DNA of 36,914 bases from Mycolicibacterium tusciae. Lineage in GTDB: Bacteria; Actinomycetota; Actinomycetes; Mycobacteriales; Mycobacteriaceae. Every line of letters begins with the position of its first letter. Positions within the stretch are counted from its first letter, which is position 1. The notes under the pieces were generated by a model. It worked only from the letters and a program-made list of their open reading frames with translations, made no database searches and had not been told where the DNA came from. The stretch lies in assembly GCF_002086795.1 (NCBI RefSeq), contig NZ_MVIM01000027.1:1-36914 (forward strand), read 5' to 3'. A program made the position numbers and the translations under genes. Positions 24,639 to 32,747 of the stretch are shown here, one piece after another.

Positions 24639-25550
24639 TCAGGTCAGCGTGGTCATGAATTCGTCGGACAACTCCTGATGGAAGTAGAAGATCGACTTGG
24701 CCAAGTTGTCACCGGTCCAGGTGATCGGCCGCCAGTCCGGGAAGGTGGTATAGCCACCCGCGAAGATCTCATTACGATTACCGGAGGTATCGAAGAAGTA
24801 GGTCGTCGTCCCTCGGGTGACGGAATGCTGTGTGGCGCCTTCGTCGATCCGGACGTCGTCCTGGACGAGGATTCGGGTGCCGCGCAATATATCTGACCAG
24901 TCCTGGACGGTGTAGGCGAAGTGGTGAAGCTTGTTGTTTGGCCCCTTCAGCACCGCGAAGTCGTGTGGAGTGTTGCTGCAGAACAGGAATGATCCGAGCA
25001 ACTCCGGCTTCGGCTCATTTCCCAGCACCCGCTCGGCTGGCTTGAAGCCCATGCACTCCTGGAAGAACCTTTCGATAACCTCCGGCTCCTCGGCCGTAAT
25101 GACGGCGTGGTCGAGGCGGGGCACGTGCACGCCGATCGGGTTTCGCGGCGCGACATCGGGGTTCAGCAGGCCGAGTTCGTGCCCGACATACTCCGCCTCG
25201 GAGTAGAGCTCGACGAGATGGCCGGAGGGAAGGGTGATCCTGACACCGTCGCCGATCGCGAGATTCTCCCCAGCGGACATGCGCTCGACAGTGCAGCCGA
25301 AGGCGAGAACCTTCTTCTCGATCTCCTCGATGTCTTCGGGCTTCTCGCACTTGTAGCCCATCTTCACCAATCCTGCGCCACCCTCTTCCAGCACGACGGA
25401 GTGGTGGTCGTACTCATCCCAGGACTTCAGGAACACCTGGCCCGGCTTCTCTGCCATCACGGTCATTCCGAGTGTGTCGCTGTAATGCTTGGTCGCGGTG
25501 GTGAGGTCACTCTGCCGCACATGAACGTACCCAAGTCGCATTACACCCAT
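24639..25550 (-). CDS. Catechol 2,3-dioxygenase (type I extradiol)
   Basis: Fe(II) enzyme that opens catechol next to its hydroxyls, giving 2-hydroxymuconate semialdehyde. The 303-aa protein has two VOC modules; the second carries the metal triad His148 (PRLDHAVIT), His209/210 (NKLHHFAYTV) and Glu261 (NRNEIFAGG), spaced as in XylE. AAGGAG precedes ATG 25550. It sits between the XylT-like ferredoxin gene, whose product type re-reduces oxidised dioxygenase iron, and the monooxygenase gene that probably makes its substrate. All are read in one direction and likely co-transcribed. Confidence 0.92.
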   Translation of the reverse strand: MGVMRLGYVHVRQSDLTTATKHYSDTLGMTVMAEKPGQVFLKSWDEYDHHSVVLEEGGAGLVKMGYKCEKPEDIEEIEKKVLAFGCTVERMSAGENLAIGDGVRITLPSGHLVELYSEAEYVGHELGLLNPDVAPRNPIGVHVPRLDHAVITAEEPEVIERFFQECMGFKPAERVLGNEPKPELLGSFLFCSNTPHDFAVLKGPNNKLHHFAYTVQDWSDILRGTRILVQDDVRIDEGATQHSVTRGTTTYFFDTSGNRNEIFAGGYTTFPDWRPITWTGDNLAKSIFYFHQELSDEFMTTLT

Positions 25551-25628
25551 GGTTGATCTCCTTCGCCGATTAGATTGTGAACGTTGCTTCTTCAGTGCCC
25601 GGTGGTTGCTAGGAATCTTCGTCCGCTC

Positions 25629-25955
25629 CTAAGCGGGCGTCGCAGTACGCGGTGGTGTTGCGGTAAAGATGCGGCGAGCAGGACCCCGCAGACGGATTTT
25701 GCAGTCGGTGAGGGCGTGCGCACGGCATGGAAGGCAGACCCCGTCCGCTACTTCTTCGGCCGTGAGCGCAGTAGCAGCGGCACCGACCTCGTGCGTTACC
25801 GTGCCGGAGACGACATCGGCCTTGCATAGGCTGCAGCCACCGCGGCGACAACCCGACCTCGGGGCGATACCGTGACGGCGCATGGCCGCAAGAACCGTCT
25901 CGCCGAGTTCGGCCTCGACAACGAAGCCACCCGGGTCGATTTCGATGATCGACAT
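25629..25955 (-). CDS. Plant-type 2Fe-2S ferredoxin (XylT-like)
   Basis: Small electron carrier of 108 aa. Cluster ligands are Cys36, Cys41 and Cys44 (SGCRRGGCSLCKAD) and Cys74 (DGVCLPC), the CX4CX2C...C pattern of plant-type ferredoxins. ATG 25955 is preferred over a GTG four codons upstream because AAGGTGAG is correctly spaced to it. In meta-cleavage operons such ferredoxins (XylT) reactivate catechol 2,3-dioxygenase by reducing its iron, and the dioxygenase gene follows directly. The downstream ferredoxin-type reductase could be its electron donor. First gene of the upper operon. Confidence 0.88.
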   Translation of the reverse strand: MSIIEIDPGGFVVEAELGETVLAAMRRHGIAPRSGCRRGGCSLCKADVVSGTVTHEVGAAATALTAEEVADGVCLPCRAHALTDCKIRLRGPARRIFTATPPRTATPA

Positions 25956-26541
25956 CGCGTCCCTCACCTTCTGTCGCGGCCGCTCGTCCGCCGCTCATTG
26001 GGAATTAGGCGACGCACGACAGGCCCGTGGTGGTGCTGCCCCATTTCTGCTCCTGTCTCGCGGCTGACCTACATACTCCAAACAAGGCGCTCTGTCTATC
26101 TACATCGGAGTCCATTGACCGGACCGGCGCGGACAGCCGTGCAATGTCAGGACTGCCCGCGGCTCGAGGTCGGACAGTCACATCGCTGGGTGCTGGATTT
26201 CAACCTGCTCGACAGCGCCCCATGACTTCTCGGAGTGAGTCGGGCGGAGGGCTTCCAAGTGCGATCCGTCATCGACCTTGATCACGTCGTCGATAGCCAC
26301 CCGGCAGGTAAACGTACGCAAAGCCGCGATACGGGGTGTCTTCGCAGATGAATCTGGGGTCGGCAAACACATACGCCGGCTCAGCCCCATCCCCGTCGTG
26401 CCGCGAGCTTCCAATGACCAATGAGACGACCAGACGGGTCAACAGAGCAAACACCACCGCGCACACAACCATACCCCGTAGCGGAACCCATTGGAGCAGA
26501 ACACTTGTTGCGTGCGTCGCAGGACTAGTCGCGTCCAATGT
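25956..26541. other. Intergenic region between the ferredoxin and aldehyde dehydrogenase genes
   Basis: About 590 bases. It should contain the minus-strand promoter of the ferredoxin-dioxygenase operon near 25960-26100 and the 3' end of the dehydrogenase transcript. A minus-strand frame at 26269-26538 has one hydrophobic segment (MVVCAVVFALLTRLVVSLVI). Another frame around 26178-26340 reads VAIDDVIKVDDGSHLEALRP. Neither has a recognisable family; decayed gene pieces are possible. Confidence 0.35.
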
Positions 26542-27915
26542 CTACGCGTCGACGAAGACTGTCACGCCGTGCGTGAAGAAGTCCTTCGCGGCAGGGCCTT
26601 GCTCACGGGAACCGAAGGACGACGCCTTCATCCCGCCGAATGGCGCCCAGAAGTCAACACCGGTGGTCGGAGCGTTGACGCGCACCATGCCGACTTCGCT
26701 GTGCCGGATGAACTGCAGCACCGCAGCCACATTCGCGGTGAACAGCCCCGCAGAGAGCCCGTAGGGGGTAGCTGAGGCGAGTGCCATGGCATGGGACGGG
26801 TCGTCAGCGCGTACGAGCGCGGCGACGGGGGCGAACACCTCCTGGTCGAGCAGGATGTCGTGCTCCGAACCGTCCACCTCGACCATCGTGGGCGACAGGA
26901 CGTTGGTGTCCGGGGCCGCGTTGCCGCCGCAAAGCTGACGACCGCGGGTCTGCTTGAGTGCGTCGAGAGCCTCGGCAAGGGCGGCCTCTCCGATCACGGG
27001 CCCAGTCACCGTCGCGTCGTTCCCGGGGTCGCCGACCGTGAGCCGTTCGACGGCCTCGACGAGCCGGTCGCGCACCTCGTCGTAGACCGGGGCCTCCACG
27101 ATGATCCGGCCGGTGGCGGTGCACTTCTGACCCGCGAATGCCATCGCCGACCCTGCGACCGCGGCGACGGCACGCGGGATGTCCGCATCGGCCAGCACGA
27201 CCGACGGATTGCTGCCGCCCATCTCGGTCTGACACGGGATCGCGCGCTCGGCAGCTTTTTTCACCAGAGCGAGTCCGACCGGCGTGCTTCCAGTGAAGCT
27301 GAGCCCGTCAGCGCCATCGATGAGCCGGTCGACCACGGCCTTGCCACCGACAGCCAAACTCAGCAGTCCTGCGGGTAAGTAGACGGACAGAATCTCCACC
27401 AGCTTGGTGGCCACTCCGACAGCCTCCGACGACGGCTTGAGGACGACGGCGTTCCCCCACGCCAGAGCGGGGACTACTTTCCACAGTGGGATCGCGACCG
27501 GGAAGTTCCACGGGGTGACCACCGCAACGGTGCCCAGCGGACGGCGAGTGGTGAATTGAATGCCGGTCACCGTTGAGCCCGGCAGGGTGTCGCCGGACGG
27601 CATCATGATCGAACCAGCGTGATAGCGCAAGATGTCAATACCGCGCTTGAGCTCGCCGCGTGCCTCGACGACCGGCTTCCCGACCTCGCGCACGACGAGG
27701 TTGGTGACCTCAACCTTGTTGGCTTCGAGGCCGGCTGCCGCAGCGTAGAGCGCGTCCGCCCGGGCAGTTGCGGGCAGGGCGTTCCACTCCCGGCGTACGT
27801 CCCGCGCCCGGTTGAGGACGTCGGCGATCTCGTCAGCTGACGAGATGGGAAACTCACCGACCCGGTCCGAACGGTCGAAGGGGTTCGTACTGACGATCAG
27901 GGGGGTGGAGGTCAT
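26542..27915 (-). CDS. Aldehyde dehydrogenase, probable 2-hydroxymuconate semialdehyde dehydrogenase
   Basis: NAD(P)-dependent oxidation of an aldehyde to an acid. The 457-aa protein has the family landmarks: TPWNFPVAIPLWKVVPALAW, KPSSEA, SFTGSTPVG, catalytic Glu231 (CQTEMGGSNP) and the nucleophile Cys265 (FAGQKCTATGR). ATG 27915 follows GAGGAAGCGAG; an upstream in-frame extension to 28035 looks non-coding. Superfamily similarity alone would also allow succinate- or 2-oxoglutarate-semialdehyde dehydrogenase. The specific call rests on context: catechol dioxygenase on one side and the tautomerase-decarboxylase-hydratase genes on the other, the exact partners of the 4-oxalocrotonate branch. Confidence 0.82.
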   Translation of the reverse strand: MTSTPLIVSTNPFDRSDRVGEFPISSADEIADVLNRARDVRREWNALPATARADALYAAAAGLEANKVEVTNLVVREVGKPVVEARGELKRGIDILRYHAGSIMMPSGDTLPGSTVTGIQFTTRRPLGTVAVVTPWNFPVAIPLWKVVPALAWGNAVVLKPSSEAVGVATKLVEILSVYLPAGLLSLAVGGKAVVDRLIDGADGLSFTGSTPVGLALVKKAAERAIPCQTEMGGSNPSVVLADADIPRAVAAVAGSAMAFAGQKCTATGRIIVEAPVYDEVRDRLVEAVERLTVGDPGNDATVTGPVIGEAALAEALDALKQTRGRQLCGGNAAPDTNVLSPTMVEVDGSEHDILLDQEVFAPVAALVRADDPSHAMALASATPYGLSAGLFTANVAAVLQFIRHSEVGMVRVNAPTTGVDFWAPFGGMKASSFGSREQGPAAKDFFTHGVTVFVDA

Positions 27916-28110
27916 CGTCTCGCTTCCTCGGTGTGATGCCTCGCCGTGGGTCACCCTGGTGGACCTGGTCTTCGGCGGGCTCTTGCGCTGGTTGGGCCGC
28001 GAACGGCCTGGCTCTGATCGTTGCGTCGGGCACACACGAAGTCCCGCCCTCGGTCCACTGGGCGGTCCGGTTCGTTGTCGTGTGATTCAGCGGTCGCGAT
28101 AGTTACCGGT
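27916..28110. promoter_or_regulatory. Divergent promoter region of the meta-cleavage genes
   Basis: The 195-base gap separates the minus-strand aldehyde dehydrogenase gene from the plus-strand hydratase-decarboxylase-tautomerase operon, so it must hold both promoters. GGCCG-CGAA-CGGCC (27995-28008) is a small palindrome near the middle and a candidate operator. No regulator gene of the pathway is present in the island. Confidence 0.45.
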
Positions 28111-28980
28111 ATGACTAGTCCAACCAAAACCGAGGGCCGAGTCCTTGACGACGAGCAGATATTCCAACTCGCCGAGGAGCTCTACGTAGCCGAGACCTCG
28201 GGAGTTCCGGGCATTTCGATCAGTGAGCGACACCCGGAGGCGACGATCGGGGACGCCTACGCCATCCAAGCCGCCGGCACGAAACTGCGTGTACAGGCAG
28301 GTGAGTCCGTCCGGGGTCGGAAAGTCGGGCTCACCGCGAAGGTAATGCAGGTGCAATTCGGCGTGGACACACCAGATTTCGGTGTCTTGCTCGGATCCAT
28401 GTTCCACCCCGAGGGCACGCCACTGAGCAGTTCTGCGCTGATCGCCCCGCGTGTGGAACCGGAGGTCTCCTTCGTCCTGAACCGATCGCTGCGCGGTCCC
28501 GGCGTGACGGTCACTGACGTTCTTGCCGCGACGGCGTTCGTCGTGCCTTCCTTGGAGGTCATCGACTCCCGGATCCGCGACTGGCAGATCACCATCGTCG
28601 ACACGATCGCCGACAACGCTTCTTCTGCACGGGTCGTGGTCGGCGGGACGCCGACTCGACTGGTCGACATCGACATCCGCGCAGTTGGAGTAGTCCTGCG
28701 CCGCAACGGCTCGATCGTGGAGACCGGCGCGTCGGGTGCGGTTCTGGGCAACCCCGCCAATGCGGTGGCGTGGCTGGCGAATACCCTCGCCGCCTACGGG
28801 GTGCAGCTCGAGGCCGGCGAGCTCGTCATGCCGGGGACTTGCACGCGGGCAATCAACGTCACGCCAGGTGACACCATCCGTGCCCAGTTCGACGGTCTCG
28901 GCGACGTCACCGTGGGATTCGTCGACGACACCAGTGACAGACAGGTTCTCGCGTCGGCCGGTTCGGGGGCGGGAAGATGA
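28111..28980 (+). CDS. 2-hydroxypenta-2,4-dienoate hydratase (2-keto-4-pentenoate hydratase)
   Basis: Adds water to 2-hydroxypentadienoate to give 4-hydroxy-2-oxovalerate. It belongs to the fumarylacetoacetate-hydrolase-like hydratase/decarboxylase family: VRGRKVGLTAKVMQVQFGVD, then PRVEPEVSFVLNR (metal-binding Glu pair) and LEVIDSRIRDW with TIADNASSARVVVGG. 289 aa from ATG 28111, which fits the family; a longer frame upstream looks non-coding. Next to it lies a paralogue assigned as decarboxylase. Which is hydratase and which decarboxylase is judged from gene order and size and could be reversed. It overlaps the next gene by four bases. Confidence 0.82.
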   Translation: MTSPTKTEGRVLDDEQIFQLAEELYVAETSGVPGISISERHPEATIGDAYAIQAAGTKLRVQAGESVRGRKVGLTAKVMQVQFGVDTPDFGVLLGSMFHPEGTPLSSSALIAPRVEPEVSFVLNRSLRGPGVTVTDVLAATAFVVPSLEVIDSRIRDWQITIVDTIADNASSARVVVGGTPTRLVDIDIRAVGVVLRRNGSIVETGASGAVLGNPANAVAWLANTLAAYGVQLEAGELVMPGTCTRAINVTPGDTIRAQFDGLGDVTVGFVDDTSDRQVLASAGSGAGR

Positions 28981-29756
28981 CCGATCTCAGTCTCGTTGAA
29001 CTATCGAGCCGGCTCGACCAGGCAGCCACGACCCGTATCACCATCCCGCCGTTGACCGAGCAAACCGAGCTCACCGAAAATGCCGCCTATCAGATCCAAC
29101 GCGGTGTGGTGGACGCCAGGATCGGCCGTGGGGCGCGGCTATTGGGCGGCAAGCTCGGACTAACCAGCCGCGCCAAGCAGATCGCGATGGGCGTGGACGA
29201 ACCCCTCTATGGGTTCGTGACCAGCGACATGCTCGCCGACGGTTCTGAGCTGGATCTTGACGCGCTCATTCATCCGCGGGTGGAGCCCGAGATCGCCTTC
29301 GTGCTCGCCGAGCCGGTGCAGGGTCCTGATGCCACCGCAGCCGATGTCCTCGGTGCCACCTCATATGTCTGCGCCGCCCTCGACGTGATCGACAGCCGCT
29401 ACCACGGGTTCTCGTTCACCCATCTCGACGCGATCGCTGACAACGCGTCCTCGGCAGGCTTCGCGCTCGGCACCGACCTGGTACGGCCGACTCTCGACTT
29501 GGCCGCCGTCGGCTGTCTACTCGATGTCGACGGTGTCATCGCCGACTCTGCCTCTGGTGCAGCGGTTTTGGGACACCCGGCAGCCTCGGTCGCCTTCATG
29601 GCCAATGCGCTCGCCCGCCGAGGGCAGCGACTCGAAGCCGGCTGGGTCGTGCTCTCCGGTGGGTTGACCGCTCCCGTACCGATGAAGCCTGGCAGTACCG
29701 TCACTGCCAGCGTGACCGGAATCGGAAGCGTCAGCTTGAGCGGCGTCAAGATCTGA
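28977..29756 (+). CDS. 4-oxalocrotonate (2-oxo-3-hexenedioate) decarboxylase
   Basis: Removes CO2 from 2-oxo-3-hexenedioate to give 2-hydroxypentadienoate. Same fold as the preceding gene, with GKLGLTSRAKQIAMGVDEPL, HPRVEPEIAFVLAEP, CAALDVIDSRYHGFSFTHLD and AIADNASSAGFALG. 259 aa, typical for XylI-like decarboxylases. The start ATGA overlaps the hydratase stop, and in meta pathways the two enzymes form a complex, so coupling is sensible. Followed after 46 bases by the tautomerase gene. Confidence 0.83.
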   Translation: MTDLSLVELSSRLDQAATTRITIPPLTEQTELTENAAYQIQRGVVDARIGRGARLLGGKLGLTSRAKQIAMGVDEPLYGFVTSDMLADGSELDLDALIHPRVEPEIAFVLAEPVQGPDATAADVLGATSYVCAALDVIDSRYHGFSFTHLDAIADNASSAGFALGTDLVRPTLDLAAVGCLLDVDGVIADSASGAAVLGHPAASVAFMANALARRGQRLEAGWVVLSGGLTAPVPMKPGSTVTASVTGIGSVSLSGVKI

Positions 29757-29802
29757 CGACGGGTCCCAACAGCCATGAGCAATCAAATGGAACGGAACGG
29801 AT

Positions 29803-30027
29803 ATGCCCTTCATTCAAGTGAACTTGGCCAGCGGCAGGACCCCTGAGCAGAAGCGAAACCTAGTCCTCGGCATCTCTCGAGCCGCCAGCGACGCCCTCGG
29901 TGTACCCGAAACCTCTGTCCGGGTCTGGATCGTCGAGGTCTCTCCCGACGAGGTCGCCTCCGGTGGTGAGATCCTGTCTGAGCGACTGCGTTCACAGGCA
30001 TCGCCGGCGGTAGGGCAGGACGGGTGA
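29803..30027 (+). CDS. 4-oxalocrotonate tautomerase
   Basis: Converts 2-hydroxymuconate to 2-oxo-3-hexenedioate. The 74-aa protein starts MPFIQVNLASGRTPEQKRNL, so the catalytic Pro1 is exposed once Met is removed. Arg11 and the second arginine of the family (VRVWIVEV) are in place. It is slightly longer than the 62-residue classical enzyme owing to a C-terminal tail. Overlaps the following alpha/beta hydrolase gene by four bases (GTGA). Confidence 0.88.
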   Translation: MPFIQVNLASGRTPEQKRNLVLGISRAASDALGVPETSVRVWIVEVSPDEVASGGEILSERLRSQASPAVGQDG

Positions 30028-30782
30028 CCCACTTCATCCTGACCCACGGCGCCTGGCACGACGCATGGTGTTGGGCGCCCCTGATCCATGTCCTCGAAGA
30101 TCGCGGCCAGACGGCGACGGCTGTTCAGCTACCCAGCGATGAGGTGGGCCAGGGCGCCGAGGCCTACGCAGCGGCGATCGCCGCTGCCGTGCAACCGACG
30201 GGCAGTGTCGTCGTTGGGCATTCATTGGCGGGGCTCGCCATTCCGCTGGTTCCCGCGCTCGCGCCGGTGAACGGCCTGATCTTTCTCGCCGCACTTCTGC
30301 CCGAGCTTGGAACCAGCTGGCGTGACCAGCTCAAGGCCGGCCGACCGATGGCGCCATGGTGGTATGACAATGGCTTACCCCGCCAACTCAAGGACTCCGA
30401 CGGTCGGAGCCTTTGGCCATCGGATGTTGCGATTGACCTCTTCTTCCATGACTGCGAACCCGGGATGGCCGCCGCGTCAGCGGTGCGGCTGCGCCCGCAG
30501 GCTCCGACACCGGTCATCGAGCCCACCCCGCTCCACGAATTCCCGGACGTGCCCACCGCCTACGTCATGGGTCGAGACGACCGAGCGGTGTCTGCGGACT
30601 GGGTGCGAGCCACGTCCACATCGCGCCTCGGCGTCGAGCCGACTTGGATCGACGGTGGACACAGCCCGTTCCTCGCCCGTCCCACGACGCTTGCCGAACT
30701 CTTCATTCACCTGGCCGACCTGGAATTCACGTCCACTCAACGAAAGTCATCCCCGAAACTCTCACATCGCCCAGGCACCTAG
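30024..30782 (+). CDS. Alpha/beta hydrolase, methylesterase / hydroxynitrile-lyase-like
   Basis: Serine hydrolase of 252 aa with nucleophile Ser67 (VVVGHSLAGLA), acid Asp185/186 (MGRDDRAVS) and His213 (IDGGHSPFLARP). The N-terminus HFILTHGAWHDAWCWAPLIH matches the plant SABP2/hydroxynitrile-lyase branch rather than the XylF/BphD C-C hydrolases. An ester hydrolase feeding the pathway (for instance freeing salicylate from its methyl ester) is therefore as likely as hydrolysis of 2-hydroxymuconate semialdehyde. The GTG start overlaps the tautomerase stop. The TAG stop at 30780-30782 lies inside the CTAG duplicated by the IS701 insertion, so the protein is undamaged. Confidence 0.8.
   Translation: MTHFILTHGAWHDAWCWAPLIHVLEDRGQTATAVQLPSDEVGQGAEAYAAAIAAAVQPTGSVVVGHSLAGLAIPLVPALAPVNGLIFLAALLPELGTSWRDQLKAGRPMAPWWYDNGLPRQLKDSDGRSLWPSDVAIDLFFHDCEPGMAAASAVRLRPQAPTPVIEPTPLHEFPDVPTAYVMGRDDRAVSADWVRATSTSRLGVEPTWIDGGHSPFLARPTTLAELFIHLADLEFTSTQRKSSPKLSHRPGT
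30779..30782 (+). repeat. CTAG target duplication, left copy
   Basis: CTAG precedes the left end of the IS701 element and recurs at 32208-32211. Four bases of YTAR type is the family's normal target duplication. Confidence 0.85.
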
Positions 30783-32207
30783 TAGGACTTTGTTAGGTGG
30801 GCGTGTCGTCTGGACATTGCCTTAGACTCTCGAGAGCATTTGTGGGTGGATGATCTTGCACTGGGTCGGGTCAGCGAGGCGCTGGATGTGTTTGTCGCCG
30901 AGGTCTTCTCGTCGCTCAAGCGTAGTGATCAGCGGGCCAAGGCGGGCTTGTATGCGCGTGGGTTGATGCTGGATGGACGACGAAAGTCGATGCAGCCCAT
31001 GGCGGCACGGCTGCAGGTGGATCATCAGCAGTTGCAGCAGTTCGTGACGACCTCGCCCTGGGATGTGGTGCCGGTGCGCAAGACGTTGTCCCGCAAGGCG
31101 TGCGATCTGATCGCTCCACGTTGCTGGGTGATTGATGACACCGGGTTCGGCAAGGACGGCCCGCACTCGCCGTGTGCGACCCGGCAATACTCGGGCACCC
31201 TGGGCCGGGTCGACAATTGCCAGGTCGCGGTGTCGGTACACGCCGCCACCGACGCGGCGTCGGCCCCGTTGGATTGGCGGCTGTTCGTGCCGCGAAGCTG
31301 GGATGTCGAGCACGCCGAGGATCCCGAGGAACGTGCCCGTATCGCCACCCGCCGCCGCCGCGCCGCGATCCCCGAGGATGAGCATCATCGCCGCAAATGG
31401 GAACTGGCCCTGGACATGCTCGATGAACTCATCGACTGGGGACGCACCCCACCCGCGGTGGTCGCTGATGCCGGGTACGGCGATATCACCGCGTTTCGGC
31501 TGGCCCTGACCGCACGCGGCATCCCGTACGTGGTGGCGGTCAAAGCTGCCACCAGCGCCCACCCCGGCGACGCGATGCCGGTCGCAGCGCCCCGCGCCGG
31601 GGACCGTGGCCGCTTTCCGGTGCCGGCCTACCCCGACCCGGCCGTCAGTCTCAAAGAGCTCACGGTGGCCGCCGGGCGTGGCGCAGCCCGCACCGTCACC
31701 TGGCGCGAGGGCACCAAGACCGGCCCCGACAACCCCGCCGCGACCATGGCATCGCAGTTCGTGACCCTGCGGGTCCTCCCGGCCAACCGTGACATTCCCC
31801 GCGGCGATGACGGGACGCTCCCCGAGTGCTGGCTGATCGCCCAATGGCCCACCGACACCGCCGAACCCACCGACTACTGGCTGTCCACCCTGCCCGCCGA
31901 CACACCCGCTGCCGAACTCGTCGGGCTGGCCAAAATGCGTTGGCGCATCGAACACGACTACCGCGAACTCAAAACCGGACTGGGCCTCGATCACTTCGAA
32001 GGCCGCTCCTGGTTGGGTTGGCACCACCACGCCACCCTCGTCACCGCCGCACACCTGTTCCTCACCACCCTGCGGTTGACGCTCCCAAAAGCAGCCGGGC
32101 AGGACTGACCCTTTACGCCATCCTGCGCGAAATCCAACGCGCACTGGCCATCTGGATCGGCACCTGCCCACTATGCCACCACTACTTCCCCACCTAACAA
32201 AGTCCTA
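30783..32207 (+). mobile_element. IS701-family insertion sequence, complete
   Basis: A 1425-bp element with perfect 19-bp inverted ends: TAGGACTTTGTTAGGTGGG at 30783-30801 and its complement at 32189-32207. CTAG duplications flank it. Precise ends and perfect repeats suggest a recent insertion at the stop codon of the upstream hydrolase gene. Confidence 0.93.
30840..32108 (+). CDS. IS701-family transposase, with probable -1 frameshift extension
   Basis: DDE transposase of 422 aa. Catalytic acids lie in CWVIDDTGFGKDG, PAVVADAGYGD and WRIEHDYRELKTGLGLDHFE. TTG 30840 or GTG 30846 is the start. The frame stops at 32108, but the expected family C-terminus (GLTLYAILREIQRALAIWIG, then TCPLCHHYFPT) is present in the -1 frame, ending at 32197. 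The shift lies at CTCCCAAAAGC, which contains the canonical slippery heptamer C CCA AAA. The two-frame arrangement could be programmed frameshifting or a mutation. The extension restores the CxxC-containing tail seen in relatives. Confidence 0.9.
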   Translation: MWVDDLALGRVSEALDVFVAEVFSSLKRSDQRAKAGLYARGLMLDGRRKSMQPMAARLQVDHQQLQQFVTTSPWDVVPVRKTLSRKACDLIAPRCWVIDDTGFGKDGPHSPCATRQYSGTLGRVDNCQVAVSVHAATDAASAPLDWRLFVPRSWDVEHAEDPEERARIATRRRRAAIPEDEHHRRKWELALDMLDELIDWGRTPPAVVADAGYGDITAFRLALTARGIPYVVAVKAATSAHPGDAMPVAAPRAGDRGRFPVPAYPDPAVSLKELTVAAGRGAARTVTWREGTKTGPDNPAATMASQFVTLRVLPANRDIPRGDDGTLPECWLIAQWPTDTAEPTDYWLSTLPADTPAAELVGLAKMRWRIEHDYRELKTGLGLDHFEGRSWLGWHHHATLVTAAHLFLTTLRLTLPKAAGQD

Positions 32208-32211
32208 CTAG
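32208..32211 (+). repeat. CTAG target duplication, right copy
   Basis: Matches 30779-30782. Confidence 0.85.
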
Positions 32212-32348
32212 ACGGTCGCACAATGCGCTGCGCTACGCATGCTTCCTGCCGGCGATGCGCAGGTGAGGGTCTGCTCTTTGGTTCCAGTCCGAGGTGGCGC
32301 GGTGTTCAAATCCGTCGCACGCCAGTTCGGCGGCAGCGATCATCCCAA
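32212..32348. other. Short gap after IS701, no gene
   Basis: Contains a T-loop-like GTTCAAATC followed by a CCA at about 32313-32334, but no complete tRNA cloverleaf. It lies past the end of the FHA/protease operon and may carry its terminator, though no strong hairpin is seen. Confidence 0.3.
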
Positions 32349-32747
32349 TTAACCGTAGCCGCCGTCGTGCTTAATCCTGCCGCTGAGCCGTTCACGCCAG
32401 AGCCCGAGCTTATGGTTCCACACAGCAGCGTCAATCGGATCCTTCACGCGGGTGAAGCCCGGACCGAATGTTTCCCGCGCCTCGATGGAGACCTGCATCG
32501 CGGCCAGCAGAGTGGGGAGCGCCCCGTAAAACCAATCATCGTTACTCCGGCGCAGCTGCGAAAGGTGCTGCATCACAGCAGGATCACCCGGGTTGGCTTC
32601 TGCCAAGAGGTTGGCGGAGTCGTTTAGTTGGCTGATGGTGTGCTGCCCTGTGACCAGCTGACGCGCCAACGTCCAGATCTTCTCCTCCGGATTTATGGCG
32701 AACACGCCCTCCGCGGGCCCGTCCGAGCCGGATCCGGGCCCGCTCAC
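32349..32747 (-). CDS. Small soluble hypothetical protein, last gene of the FHA operon
   Basis: 132-aa acidic-to-neutral protein with no signal peptide or membrane segment. The first ~15 residues are Gly/Ser/Pro-rich and probably disordered. The rest is predicted mostly helical (EEKIWTLARQLVTGQHTISQ, LNDSANLLAEANPGDPAVMQ). Family not recognised. Its ATG at 32747 overlaps the stop of the preceding membrane-protein gene by four bases, so it belongs to the same coupled operon. The tryptophan-rich part DAAVWNHKLGLWRERL is a distinctive feature for searching. Confidence 0.7.
   Translation of the reverse strand: MSGPGSGSDGPAEGVFAINPEEKIWTLARQLVTGQHTISQLNDSANLLAEANPGDPAVMQHLSQLRRSNDDWFYGALPTLLAAMQVSIEARETFGPGFTRVKDPIDAAVWNHKLGLWRERLSGRIKHDGGYG

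Noticed and set aside
28021..28110. N-terminal extension of the hydratase to 28021
   Set aside because: The extension is Arg/Ser-rich and unlike the family; the homologous protein begins at or after the ATG at 28111.
30822..32171. 449-codon minus-strand open frame opposite the IS701 transposase
   Set aside because: Low-complexity Gly/Val-rich translation with no domain, antisense to a clear transposase.
32270..32335. tRNA-like 3' end (GTTCAAATC and a CCA)
   Set aside because: The T-stem does not pair properly (only about four pairs around a nine-base loop), and no matching acceptor, D or anticodon arms are found upstream. Probably chance.
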